Of a DNA stretch of 64,000 bases, positions 34,862 through 44,423 are shown one piece after another; position 1 is the first letter of the stretch, and each line of letters starts with the position of its first letter. A model generated the notes under the pieces. The model made no database searches and was not told the DNA's origin. It saw nothing but the letters and a program-made list of their open reading frames with translations. Source of the stretch: CAWBRT01 sp050015355 (GTDB lineage Bacteria; Acidobacteriota; Terriglobia; Terriglobales; Acidobacteriaceae); the NCBI GenBank assembly GCA_050015355.1, contig JBEKBO010000010.1, positions 5,279 to 69,278 of the forward strand. Reading direction: 5' to 3'. Both the position numbers and the translations under genes were made by a program.

Positions 34862-36223
34862 TCAGGATTTTTCCGGGGACGCATTGGGCCTGAACCCCGC
34901 CCGCCGCATGCCGCGCTGCGCCTCCGGACTCTTCATGAAGGTATCCCATACAAAACCAGTGCGCGCATTCTCAGCCATCAGCATTGTGATTCCGGTATCG
35001 ATCCCGATCACATCGGTGTCATACCAATTCTTCAGTGGGTTGAAGGCGTTCACGAATCCGTAGCGGCTCCAGGCTGCTCCGTAGCGGTTTCTGATGGTCT
35101 TCAGGACGCGCATCGTCGCCTCCGGCAGAAACGGCAACGACCCTGCCGCGGCGCTGGGAACGACGGTCCCATCGATCGGACCCATACTGGGCGGGCCTCC
35201 CCAGATGACATAACCTTTCTGCGAATCCGATGCGGTAATTCCCCACAAGTCATCGCCGTAATCAGGAAACTGCGCTGCCAGCTCGAGGCAGAAATGGCGA
35301 TGGACATCGGTCGCGATGATCGAGTTCTGAAAGTAATCGGCATATTGATCGCGCTTGCCGCGAAAATCAAACCAGGCTTGGGAGTACTGGTGCACAAACA
35401 AAGGCGCGAACGAACCGATGTATCGAAGCCCGTCGTACTCAAAGGTCGTTCGCTTCCACGCCTTCCAGGTTTCGACGCGCAAGGGATGGATCGCAGATCC
35501 CAAGCCGAGCAGGTACATCATCATCAGCTCGCTGTAGTAGTCCCATCGATAAGGCAGAAAGCCGACTTCCGGTGTCCAGCCGTGCGGCAGCAGCGAGGTG
35601 TCTTCGGAGAGCCAGGTCCAGTCGACGCGCTCGAGAATCTGGCTTGCCAGGCGACGGATCTCCGGATGGCGGAAGTGCTCCCGGCAGGTGAGCACTCCGC
35701 ATAGCAGAATCGCGGTGTCTACCGATGAAACCTCCGAATCCCAAATCCTTTCACCCGTCTCAACGTTGGCCCAGTGGAAGAAGAATCCGCGATGAATGGG
35801 CAGCTTCCTCCAGATGAAGCGCAAGGTCGCGAGCACACGCCCGCGTGCCTCGGCCAGCGAAACGTAGCCGCGCTTCTGTCCTATGCAGAGAGCGGTCAAG
35901 CCGAAACCGGTCGCGGCAATGCTCCCAACCAAGCCATCGCTCATCGTGCGCACGTTAACGCGATCTTTTACCAATCCGGTTTGCGGGTTGGCCTGCTCCC
36001 AAAAGAACAGAAAGTTTGCGCGCTCGATTTCTTCCAGCAGTTGCTCATCTTCGGCGACGAGGCGGCCGGGAACCGGCGTGGATGCCGGGCACGCGGCCGG
36101 TGGCGTCGCCGAAACCGGCAACATGCCACTGGCAGCCGGGATCGCAATCCCGAGTCTCACGATGTGACCCAGAAAACGCCGGCGCGAAATCCGGCTGAAG
36201 CTCGCAGTTTCTTCTTTCCGCAT
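34862..36223 (-). CDS. Tat-exported glycoamylase-family (GH144-type) protein
   Basis: 453 aa. The N terminus has a twin-arginine signal (SRRRFLGHIVRLGIAIPAA). The mature part follows the glycoamylase (PF10091) pattern: LFFWEQANPQTGLVKDR, SAIHPLRVETW, WGITASDSQKGYVIWGG, and YGFVNAFNPLKNWYDTDVIGI. Characterised PF10091 proteins of GH144 are endo-beta-1,2-glucanases, so a role in degrading extracytoplasmic beta-1,2-glucan is likely. It converges on the synthase gene (47-bp gap) and has a paralogue at 37529. Confidence 0.85.
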   Translation of the reverse strand: MRKEETASFSRISRRRFLGHIVRLGIAIPAASGMLPVSATPPAACPASTPVPGRLVAEDEQLLEEIERANFLFFWEQANPQTGLVKDRVNVRTMSDGLVGSIAATGFGLTALCIGQKRGYVSLAEARGRVLATLRFIWRKLPIHRGFFFHWANVETGERIWDSEVSSVDTAILLCGVLTCREHFRHPEIRRLASQILERVDWTWLSEDTSLLPHGWTPEVGFLPYRWDYYSELMMMYLLGLGSAIHPLRVETWKAWKRTTFEYDGLRYIGSFAPLFVHQYSQAWFDFRGKRDQYADYFQNSIIATDVHRHFCLELAAQFPDYGDDLWGITASDSQKGYVIWGGPPSMGPIDGTVVPSAAAGSLPFLPEATMRVLKTIRNRYGAAWSRYGFVNAFNPLKNWYDTDVIGIDTGITMLMAENARTGFVWDTFMKSPEAQRGMRRAGFRPNASPEKS

Positions 36224-36298
36224 CTTCTAATGGGATGACGGAAGTTGGGGGCGGGGTGATCCCAACAGGAGAGCACAATCGCGCATCAAGAGTTAGAC

Positions 36299-36377
36299 CG
36301 GATTCGCGGAAGGTATATCCGAGGGGGAGCAGGGCGTTGATCGCTCCGGATACACCGACTCCGGAACCGCTCTAGCG
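36299..36377. repeat. Dispersed repeat, copy A of the ggtatatc/actccgga family
   Basis: Aligns with 59891-59982: both have cggattcgcgg, aggtatatc, a gggcgtt block and actccgga followed by gctct. A fragment in the opposite orientation sits at 12374. Confidence 0.65.
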
Positions 36378-36400
36378 GGTCACTCGAAGGTCCGAGGCAT

Positions 36401-37384
36401 ATGAGGGTAAGACGGAAGACCGCAATTCTCGCCGCTGTCGTGGCAGCCCTCGCGACAATCCTGGCATTGGTTCTTCTGCGTTCGTTCAAGCCGCGGCCAG
36501 TGATCCTGCAAGGCGCGGTCATAGAGCAGGATGCTGACCCGAACAAGGAGCAGCCCATTGCCGGTGTCGACGTGACCGTCGCGAGCGAATCGGCATCGTA
36601 CGCGGGCAGGTCGGACGCGGCAGGCTTCTTTCAGGTCACGCTTCCGCAGGGAGTTCGAGCGGGACAGGCACTCACGCTGACGTTCCGGCATTCCGGCTAC
36701 CAGCCGCTGCAATTCAGCGAACCTGCCGGGAATCGGCTTTACGTTGCCCGCATGATTCCAATTTCGCGGCAGGCTCTCCGCCCGGAAGATCGTCGCCCCG
36801 AAACGCTCGTCGCCAATCTTTCGGTGAGGTATGCCGTCAAAACCACTACGGCAGCCGAGGTCGGCAGCGCGGCAAAGACCTTCCAGGTGGTAAATGCCGG
36901 AAACGTGCCTTGCGATCAAAAATCTCCGTGCTCTCCCGATGGGAGATGGAAGGCGGCCACCGGTTCCGGATCGCTCGACGCCGGCGAGGGAAACGAATTC
37001 CGCAACGTGAGAGTCTCCTGCATTGCGGGCCCCTGTCCGTTCACCAGGATCGACCCTGCCCGCATTTCTAAAGGCGGCCACATGGTGACCGTGTCGGTCC
37101 TCAACTGGTCGGATACTGCTACTTTCCTCATCGAGGCGGAAGTATTTCACCCCTGGGTTGCCGATCTGGTGCGCACTTCGTACCCGATTGTTTTTGGACA
37201 GGCGCTCAACTTCAGTCTTCCGGCCGAGGCCGAGGGGCCGAGCATCGAGGCCGACATCGGCGGCGAGCGCGTCGTTTTTCCTCTTGGCCCGAGTCTCTGC
37301 TTAAGCTGGGCCAATTGCACCCTCGGAGTTGAGCACGACGTCAGAACCTACCGATGTGAGCTCAAGCCCGGCTACCGTTTCTGA
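36401..37384 (+). CDS. Membrane-anchored protein with carboxypeptidase-regulatory-like domain
   Basis: 327 aa. One N-terminal helix (TAILAAVVAALATILALVLL) anchors the protein. Residues ~35-120 form a CarboxypepD_reg-like beta sandwich (LQGAVIEQ..PIAGVDVTVASE..GRSDAAGFFQVTLP, then LTLTFRHSGYQP). The remaining C-terminal domain has paired cysteines (CDQKSPC, CIAGPC, CLSWANC) suggesting disulfides. Such proteins are abundant in Acidobacteriota and may bind carbohydrate. It lies between the two glycoamylase genes. Confidence 0.72.
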   Translation: MRVRRKTAILAAVVAALATILALVLLRSFKPRPVILQGAVIEQDADPNKEQPIAGVDVTVASESASYAGRSDAAGFFQVTLPQGVRAGQALTLTFRHSGYQPLQFSEPAGNRLYVARMIPISRQALRPEDRRPETLVANLSVRYAVKTTTAAEVGSAAKTFQVVNAGNVPCDQKSPCSPDGRWKAATGSGSLDAGEGNEFRNVRVSCIAGPCPFTRIDPARISKGGHMVTVSVLNWSDTATFLIEAEVFHPWVADLVRTSYPIVFGQALNFSLPAEAEGPSIEADIGGERVVFPLGPSLCLSWANCTLGVEHDVRTYRCELKPGYRF

Positions 37385-37528
37385 CGACGGCCAGCCTTAG
37401 CCTCACCCTCGCGGAAGACCGATACTTTCGCGGGCCTTTCTTGGAGATTCACCCTACTCCAAAACCGCAGCCGGCGCGGCACACTGAATGCTCGCAAACA
37501 GCTTTCAAGTTGTTCCGCCGCCACTACG

Positions 37529-38872
37529 ATGACTCTGACCAGACGCGAATTCCTACGCACGCTGACGATTGGCTCCGCCATATTGCGCTTTGCCGGCGGC
37601 GGGATCGCAACCGATGTGTTGCTGTCAAAGGCGTCAGCGGCGGCGAGCACCAACTCCGAGCTGTTGGACCAGCTAGAGCGTGCTTCGTTCGAATTCTTCT
37701 GGAACGAAGCCGACCCGCACACGGGCCTGGTCCGCGACCGTGCCGAGGCAGACGGCGGCAGCAGGAGCAGGATGAGCAGCATTGCGGCGACCGGGTTCGG
37801 ACTCACGGCGCTGTGCATCGCTCACCAACGCAACTACCGGCCGCGCGCCGAGATTACGGCCCGGGTTCGGCAGACGCTCCATTTCCTCGAGCACGCCCCG
37901 CACGTCCATGGGTTTCTCTACCACTATGTGGACATGCATGACGGGAAACGTTTCGCGAGATCGGAACTGTCGCCCATCGATATGTCGATTCTGTTATGCG
38001 GAGTGTTGACCTGCCGCGGGTATTTCCACGACGCGGCAATTCGCCGCGCCGCGACGCGGATTTATCGGTGTGTCGAGTGGCCGTGGGCATTGCATGATGG
38101 CGACATGTTTGCGCTCGAATGGAAGCCGGAATTTGGTTTCAGCCCGTTGCGATGGGATTCCTATTGCGAATCCATGATGCTCTATCTGCTGGCCATCGGA
38201 TCGCCGACGCATCCTATTCCGGCGGCGTGCTGGCACAGCTTCCGCAGGCCGATGCTGGTTTACGAGGATTATCAATTCATCTCCACGCCCGCACCGCTGT
38301 TTGTCCACCAGTACTCGCATGCGTGGTTCGATTTCCGCGGGAAGCAGGATGACTACGCCGATTACTTCGCGAACTCCGTGCTTGCCTCGCAGGCGCACCG
38401 GCAGTTCTGCCAGGCACTGAGCGCGCAGTTTCCCAGCTATTCGCCAGAACTTTGGGGGATAACGGCGTCGGATTCACGCAAGGGATACGTCGCCTGGGGC
38501 GGTCCGCCGTTGCAGGGGCCAGTCGATGGGAGCGTTGTTCCCGCCGCGGCCGCCGGTTCGCTGCCGTTCCTCTTCGCGGACTCGATGGTGGTGCTGCGCA
38601 ATCTGCGCAAACGTTACGGAAAGCAAGTCTGGAAGCGCTACGGCTTTGTCGACGCCTTCAATCCGCTGACCGGCTGGGTCGATCACGAGGTGGTCGGAAT
38701 CGACGTTGGCATCAGCATGGTGATGGCTGAGAATGCTCGCAGCGAATTCGTCTGGCGAACCTTCATGCGCAATCCGGAAGTGCAGGTCGCCATGGAAAAG
38801 TCCGGCTTTCGCCCTTTGCGCGCGCCGGCGACTCTCTACTCGATGCAGGGCTCAGCGGCCATGCACTCGTAA
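37529..38872 (+). CDS. Tat-exported glycoamylase-family (GH144-type) protein, second copy
   Basis: 447 aa with a Tat-like signal (TRREFLRTLTIGSAIL). It shares long blocks with the minus-strand paralogue at 34862: FEFFWNEADPHTGLVRDR, SPIDMSILLCGVLTCRGYF, WGITASDSRKGYVAWGG, GSVVPAAAAGSLPFL and YGFVDAFNPLTGWVDHEVVGI. Predicted endo-beta-1,2-glucanase by family. The two copies point in opposite directions around the membrane protein at 36401, so they are an inverted duplication or independent arrivals. Confidence 0.86.
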   Translation: MTLTRREFLRTLTIGSAILRFAGGGIATDVLLSKASAAASTNSELLDQLERASFEFFWNEADPHTGLVRDRAEADGGSRSRMSSIAATGFGLTALCIAHQRNYRPRAEITARVRQTLHFLEHAPHVHGFLYHYVDMHDGKRFARSELSPIDMSILLCGVLTCRGYFHDAAIRRAATRIYRCVEWPWALHDGDMFALEWKPEFGFSPLRWDSYCESMMLYLLAIGSPTHPIPAACWHSFRRPMLVYEDYQFISTPAPLFVHQYSHAWFDFRGKQDDYADYFANSVLASQAHRQFCQALSAQFPSYSPELWGITASDSRKGYVAWGGPPLQGPVDGSVVPAAAAGSLPFLFADSMVVLRNLRKRYGKQVWKRYGFVDAFNPLTGWVDHEVVGIDVGISMVMAENARSEFVWRTFMRNPEVQVAMEKSGFRPLRAPATLYSMQGSAAMHS

Positions 38873-38999
38873 TCCGCGGCGTGCCCGTTCCGGGTACGCG
38901 AAATCTGACACTCGGGAATTGTGCTAGGCTGATCGGCACTGGGCCAGTTTTGCGAATGGTCGCGAAGTGCGTCAGCAGCCCTCCTTATTTAGAGACTCC

Positions 39000-41303
39000 A
39001 TGCGACAAATCCTTGCAAGCCTCGGTGCTCTGGCGCTATCGCTGATTGTTACTTCGGCTTTCGCGCAGAGCGAGTTCGGTAGCCCCGAAGTTGAGCGCCG
39101 CATCGCCGCCCTGCTTCGGCGAATGACGGTGGAAGAGAAGGTGGGACAGCTAGTTCAGTATTCGGCGGGAGCTCCAACTGGACCAGGCACCGGACGCGCC
39201 GACTATCGCGGGCAGATCGCAAAGGGGCAGGTCGGCTCTTTTTTGGGTCTGACGGGCGCGGCTGAGACCAATGCACTGCAACGGATTGCGGTCGAGCACT
39301 CGCGCCTCGGGATTCCGCTGATCTTCGCGCTCGATGTCATTCATGGCTACCGAACAGTGTTTCCGGTTCCACTCGGCATGGCTTCAACCTGGGACACGCA
39401 ACTTGTCGAGCAAGCCGCCAGAGCCGCCGCAAAGGAGGCAACAGCAGAGGGCATCCGCTGGACATTTTCGCCCATGGTCGACATCGCGCGCGATGCGCGT
39501 TGGGGACGCATCGTGGAAGGCGCCGGCGAAGATCCATACCTTGGTTCCGCGATGGCAGCAGCGTACGTGCGCGGATATCAGGGCAGGAACTTGGCGGATG
39601 CCGATTCGCTCGCGGCCTGCGCCAAGCATTATGCCGGTTACGGAGCGGCCGAAGCAGGCCGCGATTACAACGCGGCGGATATGTCGGAGCGCACGCTCCG
39701 GCAGACTTACCTTCCGCCATTTGAGTCCGCGGTGAAGGCGGGTGCGGCGACGATTATGAGCGCATTCAACACGCTGAACGGAGTGCCTGCCACCGCCGAT
39801 CCGATGACGTTGACCAAAATTTTGCGAGGGGAATGGAAATTTCAGGGCCTGGTCGTGAGCGACTGGCAGGCGATCGCCGAATTGATTCCCCATGGAATTG
39901 CCCTTGACGAGGCGACGGCCGCCCGGAAAGCGCTCCTCGCCGGCGTCGACGTGGACATGGAAAGCGGCTTGTTTCAGCGGCACTTGAGCGAGCTCTTGCG
40001 CGCGGGAGCCGTGCCGGAATCGGTGTTGGATGAGGCTGTGCGCCGTGTGCTCCGGGTAAAGTTCGCCTTGGGCTTGTTCGATCGTCCCTACGCGCCCGAA
40101 TCTTCCACGGGAGCCCAGCCGAAGCTTGATCCCGCGCATCTGGAACTGGCTCGGACCATTGCGGAGCGTTCCTTCGTGCTGCTGAAAAACGAGAAAGTCA
40201 GCGGCTCTGCTTTGCTGCCGGTCTCCTCCAAAGTGAAAACCGTTGCCCTGGTCGGCCCGCTCGCCGACGATGCCTCCAACATGCTTGGGTCTTGGCCTGG
40301 CAAAGGCGACCCGAAGAATGCGATCACGCTCAAAGCCGCGCTAGAGCAGCGCATGCTTCAATCCGGCGGAAGGCTGCTGTACGCCAAGGGCACCGAGATC
40401 AATATCGCCAACGATGCCGGGTTGGAAGACGCGGTGAAGGCGGCGAGCCAGGCCGACCTAGTGGTTGCGGCGCTGGGCGAGGATGCGCCATCGATGACCG
40501 CGGAGGCCGCCTCACGCGCTCATCTCGATCTGCCCGGCAATCAGCAGCAGTTGCTGGAAAGAATCGCTGCCACGGGCAAGCCGGTGCTGCTGATTATTTT
40601 CAGTGGACGTCCCTTGGCGTTGACGTGGGCCGCCGCGCATGTGCCCGCCATGGTTCAAGCGTGGTATCCGGGTGTGCAGGCCGGACCTGCCCTGGTGAGG
40701 ACGCTGTTCGGCGACGTCAATTTCAGCGGCAAGCTGACGGTTTCAGTGCCTCGCAGCGTGGGACAGGAGCCTCTCTACTACAACGCGCTCGGCACCGGCC
40801 GTCCAGCGGATGGCGTGGATCTCACTCGTCCGCCGGCAAACTCGGCCGAAAAATATGTTTCGCGCTACATTGACGAGCAAAACGCGCCCTTGTTCCCGTT
40901 CGGATTCGGCCTGTCCTACACGCAGTTCACCTACTCGCCTCTAAAGCTGAATGAAACCACAGTCTCAGCTCGCGCCTTGAACAGCTGCGCAAGCTCCGTA
41001 CGCGTTTCCACTACGGTCACCAACTCGGGAACGCGAATGGGCTGGGAAATCGTTCAACTCTACGTCGGGCAGCACGGGACGAGCGTAGCGCGTCAGATAA
41101 AGGAGCTTAAGGGTTTTCGAACCCTGGTGCTTGCCCCCGGTGAATCGCAGAACGTCGAGTTTCAATTGAGCCGCGACGAACTCGCCTTCTGGAATATCGA
41201 TATGCATCACATTGTAGAACCGGCAGAGGTATCGGTCTGGATAGGCCCGAACTCGGCGCAGGGACAGACGGCACATTTCACCATCAGCGCACCAAAGCTC
41301 TAG
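39000..41303 (+). CDS. GH3 beta-glucosidase (BglX-like), exported
   Basis: 767 aa from ATG 39000, giving the signal peptide MRQILASLGALALSLIVTSAFA; a GTG at 38967 would add 11 residues. The order is a GH3 barrel (~25-350) with KHYAGYGAAEAGRDYN and the nucleophile region GLVVSDWQAI (Asp ~288), the GH3 alpha/beta sandwich (~380-600), and a fibronectin-III-like end (~650-760). It releases glucose from beta-linked oligosaccharides; GH3 enzymes specific for sophorose-type beta-1,2 links are known. It follows the second glycoamylase by 127 bp. Confidence 0.92.
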   Translation: MRQILASLGALALSLIVTSAFAQSEFGSPEVERRIAALLRRMTVEEKVGQLVQYSAGAPTGPGTGRADYRGQIAKGQVGSFLGLTGAAETNALQRIAVEHSRLGIPLIFALDVIHGYRTVFPVPLGMASTWDTQLVEQAARAAAKEATAEGIRWTFSPMVDIARDARWGRIVEGAGEDPYLGSAMAAAYVRGYQGRNLADADSLAACAKHYAGYGAAEAGRDYNAADMSERTLRQTYLPPFESAVKAGAATIMSAFNTLNGVPATADPMTLTKILRGEWKFQGLVVSDWQAIAELIPHGIALDEATAARKALLAGVDVDMESGLFQRHLSELLRAGAVPESVLDEAVRRVLRVKFALGLFDRPYAPESSTGAQPKLDPAHLELARTIAERSFVLLKNEKVSGSALLPVSSKVKTVALVGPLADDASNMLGSWPGKGDPKNAITLKAALEQRMLQSGGRLLYAKGTEINIANDAGLEDAVKAASQADLVVAALGEDAPSMTAEAASRAHLDLPGNQQQLLERIAATGKPVLLIIFSGRPLALTWAAAHVPAMVQAWYPGVQAGPALVRTLFGDVNFSGKLTVSVPRSVGQEPLYYNALGTGRPADGVDLTRPPANSAEKYVSRYIDEQNAPLFPFGFGLSYTQFTYSPLKLNETTVSARALNSCASSVRVSTTVTNSGTRMGWEIVQLYVGQHGTSVARQIKELKGFRTLVLAPGESQNVEFQLSRDELAFWNIDMHHIVEPAEVSVWIGPNSAQGQTAHFTISAPKL

Positions 41304-41357
41304 GACTAGGACTACGGTCGCCAGGGATTGTCGCCGAGAGGCGGACAGGAGCAGATT

Positions 41358-42755
41358 GTGACGGCAAGGAACTCGAAGATCGCTATTGCGGGCGCGACAG
41401 GCAAGGGCGCGCGGTTCGTCTACTTGGCCGCTGCCTTTGCAGCTCTGGGCGGCTTGCTTTTCGGTTACGACACGGGAGTGATCTCTGGAGCTCTCATCTT
41501 CATCAAGAAGGAATTTGCACTCTCGATCTTCGAGCAGGAATTGATCGTCAGCATTGTGCTGGCGGGAGCGATCGTCGGGGCGTTCAGCGGAGGCCGCTTG
41601 TCGGACCGCTTTGGCCGTCGGGCCACGTTGCTTGCCACCTCTGTCGTTTTTATCGCGGGCGCAATTTTTTGCGCGGCTGCTACATCAATTGCCGCGCTCG
41701 TCATCGGCCGCATTGTCGTTGGATTAGGCATTGGACTGGCCTGCACCACCGTCCCCATCTACATTTCGGAAGTCGCTCCCCCGGAAGCGCGCGGCTGGCA
41801 GGTTTCACTGTTCCAATTGGCGATAACCATCGGCATCCTCGGCGCCTACCTGGTCGATTTCGCGTACGCGAAAACCGAGGCTTGGCGCTGGATGCTGGGA
41901 TTGGCGGTCATCCCCGGCGTCATCCTGGGTGTAGGCATGCTGTTTTTGCCGGAGAGCCCTCGTTGGCTCGCAAAGTATCTGCACCCGGAGGCCGCTCGCG
42001 CGGTTCTGGTGCGGATTCGCGGAACGAATAACGTTGACTCGGAGTTCCGGGACATCATCGGCAGCCTGGAGCAGGCGGAAGAGCACGGCCGCTGGGCGGA
42101 TCTGCTTTCTCCCACCGTGCGTCCGGCGCTCGTGGTCGGAATTGGGCTGGCAATCTTTCAGCAGATCACCGGCATTAACACGGTTATTTACTACGCTCCG
42201 ACGATCATCCTCACGGCGGGCATCCCATCCGCCGCGGGCGCGATTCTGGCGACCGCCGTCATTGGCCTGGTGAACGTGATCATGACCATCGTCGCCATGT
42301 GGCTCATTGATCGCGTGGGCCGGCGGCCGCTGTTGCTGGTTGGAATTGCCGGAATGACCGTCTGCCTCGGAATCCTTGGCGCGGCCTTTCGCATGCAGGC
42401 CGAAACCAGCACCGTCGCCTGGGTGGCGGTGATTACCTTGATGGCCTATGTCGCCTTTTTTGCGATTAGCCTCGGGCCTATCTTCTGGCTGCTCATCGCG
42501 GAAATCTATCCGCTGCAAATCCGAGGATTGGCCGAAGGCACGGCGGCGGGCAGTAACTGGATTTTCAACCTGGTGGTTTCAATTACGTTTCTAAGCCTGG
42601 TGCAGGCGGTTGGTCCCAGTTGGACGTTTTGGCTCTACGGCGTGCTGTCGATTGCCGCTTTCGTATTTTCCTACTATATGGTTCCGGAAACCAAAGGACG
42701 CACCCTGGAAGAGATTGAACAGGGTTGGCGCACGCGGCGTCGTCCGGCCGCATGA
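41358..42755 (+). CDS. MFS sugar porter (SP family)
   Basis: 465 aa from GTG 41358, chosen for the AGGAGC ribosome site. Twelve helices. Sugar-porter signatures are complete: GGLLFGYDTGVISGAL, RLSDRFGRR, PESPRWLAKY, QQITGINTVIYYAP, DRVGRRPLL and PETKGRTLEEIE. It imports a hexose or small glycoside by proton symport. It follows the GH3 gene by 54 bp, so the pair probably handles hydrolysis and uptake of the same sugar. Confidence 0.93.
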   Translation: MTARNSKIAIAGATGKGARFVYLAAAFAALGGLLFGYDTGVISGALIFIKKEFALSIFEQELIVSIVLAGAIVGAFSGGRLSDRFGRRATLLATSVVFIAGAIFCAAATSIAALVIGRIVVGLGIGLACTTVPIYISEVAPPEARGWQVSLFQLAITIGILGAYLVDFAYAKTEAWRWMLGLAVIPGVILGVGMLFLPESPRWLAKYLHPEAARAVLVRIRGTNNVDSEFRDIIGSLEQAEEHGRWADLLSPTVRPALVVGIGLAIFQQITGINTVIYYAPTIILTAGIPSAAGAILATAVIGLVNVIMTIVAMWLIDRVGRRPLLLVGIAGMTVCLGILGAAFRMQAETSTVAWVAVITLMAYVAFFAISLGPIFWLLIAEIYPLQIRGLAEGTAAGSNWIFNLVVSITFLSLVQAVGPSWTFWLYGVLSIAAFVFSYYMVPETKGRTLEEIEQGWRTRRRPAA

Positions 42756-42789
42756 GAGGCCGAGGCTCCGATACCTTCCGCGAATCTGT

Positions 42790-43221
42790 CTAGCGCAAAG
42801 CCTCGCGCCGGCGCTCGTTGTGTTGCCCGCCTAACAGCCAGCCGAGCGCGATGGGGCCGGCGCCAAGCAGAGCCAGCACCAAGGCCATGGCCGCCAGGGC
42901 GAGAGGAAACTCATAACCAGGCTTGCCCGAGTGGCTAATGAGTCCGTTGTGCAGATGGACCTTGACGATGGCCACGAGCAGGTCTACCAGGATAAGCAGG
43001 CTGGCGATACGGGTGAGCAGGCCGATGAGCAGGAGGATTCCGCCGCCGAACTCGGCCCATGCCGAGGCGTAGGCGAGCCAGCCGGGCATGCCGAGCGAGT
43101 GCACGAACTGCACAAAATTTTGCATGCCATGGTGCACCTTCATCCAGCCGTGAGTGGCCATGATGCTGCCGAGCGCCAGTCGCAACACCAGCACGGCGAA
43201 CGGACTCGCTGCTTCCCGCAC
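42790..43221 (-). CDS. DoxX family membrane protein
   Basis: 143 aa, four helices, with the DoxX pattern RLALGSIMATHGWMKV, WAEFGGGILLLIGLLTR and ASLLILVDLLVAI. The GTG start shares one base with the stop of the dehydrogenase gene upstream (TAGTG), so the two are coupled. DoxX proteins are loosely linked to redox or thiol stress; no specific activity can be given. Confidence 0.85.
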   Translation of the reverse strand: MREAASPFAVLVLRLALGSIMATHGWMKVHHGMQNFVQFVHSLGMPGWLAYASAWAEFGGGILLLIGLLTRIASLLILVDLLVAIVKVHLHNGLISHSGKPGYEFPLALAAMALVLALLGAGPIALGWLLGGQHNERRREALR

Positions 43222-44423
43222 TATTTTTCCCTTCCCGCCGAGGCTCTTGTGGCAGCCGCTCCCGGCGAGCTTGATTGATGCACCATTCTAATCCCACGGG
43301 CCGCGAGTTCGGTAAGCACCTGCTGCGCGGGAACGTCACGCTCCTGCAGGATCGCCCCGAGCTTTTCGATTTTCCCCGCGGCGAGCATCTGGACGACGAT
43401 GCTGGCCGGCCACGCCGTAGTCCGCATCATGGAAGTCATGCCGGTCTCGGGGTCGAATTTGTCTACCAGCGTGTAGGAATCGATGCGCCTGCCGAGCACG
43501 GCTTCCACGCGCATGACGGTCACATCCGGAGCCGCGTCGGTGAACTTTTCAAGCATCAGATTAGCCATTAGTTCACGGGGAGCGATCTTCACCTTGCCGA
43601 TTTGCCGCTGCTGTTTAGAGAACAGGCCGAAGTCGTACAGAGTCCGGATCATGGCCGCGTGTCCGGGATAGCGCAGTGTTTTTTCGAAGCACTCGCCGAC
43701 GCGCCCGGCGAAGGTTTCCGGCAGAGTCGAAGTCCCGCCTGAGGTGTGAAAAGCTTCCAGCTCCGGGAAGCCGTAGAGCTTGAAGGTTTCCACTTCGGTC
43801 AAAGGTTCGATGGTGACAACCTTCTTGTGGCGCAGAATCTTGGCCGGCTCAGCGTACTCGTTGATGAGTCCATCGACCGAGAACACAAGCTGGTAGTGAA
43901 AGGGCGGCCGCGGATCTTGCGGCAGGCCGCCGACGTAAATTTTCAACGCATCGGCCCTGCCGCCCATTCCCCGCAGCAGGTCGCCGGCGAGGATCGAGGC
44001 CAGTCCGGGCGAAAGGCCGCAGTCGGGGGCGATGCGAACGCCCCGCTTGGCGGCCTTCTTGTCGAGGGCAAGCTCTTGGCGCACGACCGAGTTGTTACCG
44101 CCCAGGTCGGCAAAGTGGCACCTGGCATCGATGGCGGCTTCGGCGAGCGCATAATTGCAGAAGTAGGGGACACAGGAAAGCGCCGCCTGGTGCCGTTTCA
44201 TCAGCTTGCCCACGGCGCGATGGTTCGCTGCGTCGACTTCGGCAAAGGCGACCTTCTTGCCGCCGACGAGCCGGTTGATCCTGGCAGCCGCATCTTTAGC
44301 GCGCCGCTTGTCGATGTCGGCGAGCGTGACGGCTTCCACCACGGCCGAGCGAGCCATGTCGTAAGCTGCCGCCGACCCCATCATTCCGGAACCAATCACG
44401 AGTAGCTGCATGGAGTTGCTCAT
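43221..44423 (-). CDS. Saccharopine dehydrogenase-family / lysine 6-dehydrogenase-like oxidoreductase
   Basis: 400 aa. N-terminal Rossmann motif (LLVIGSGMMGSAAAYDMA), a catalytic-domain stretch GVRIAPDCGLSPGLASILAGD and KIYVGGLPQDPRPPFHY, typical of Lys9/Lys-6-dehydrogenase-like enzymes acting on amino-acid adducts with NAD(P). The start ATG overlaps the stop of a small zinc-ribbon gene (ATGA) and its stop overlaps the DoxX start. Exact substrate is uncertain. Confidence 0.85.
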   Translation of the reverse strand: MSNSMQLLVIGSGMMGSAAAYDMARSAVVEAVTLADIDKRRAKDAAARINRLVGGKKVAFAEVDAANHRAVGKLMKRHQAALSCVPYFCNYALAEAAIDARCHFADLGGNNSVVRQELALDKKAAKRGVRIAPDCGLSPGLASILAGDLLRGMGGRADALKIYVGGLPQDPRPPFHYQLVFSVDGLINEYAEPAKILRHKKVVTIEPLTEVETFKLYGFPELEAFHTSGGTSTLPETFAGRVGECFEKTLRYPGHAAMIRTLYDFGLFSKQQRQIGKVKIAPRELMANLMLEKFTDAAPDVTVMRVEAVLGRRIDSYTLVDKFDPETGMTSMMRTTAWPASIVVQMLAAGKIEKLGAILQERDVPAQQVLTELAARGIRMVHQSSSPGAAATRASAGREK

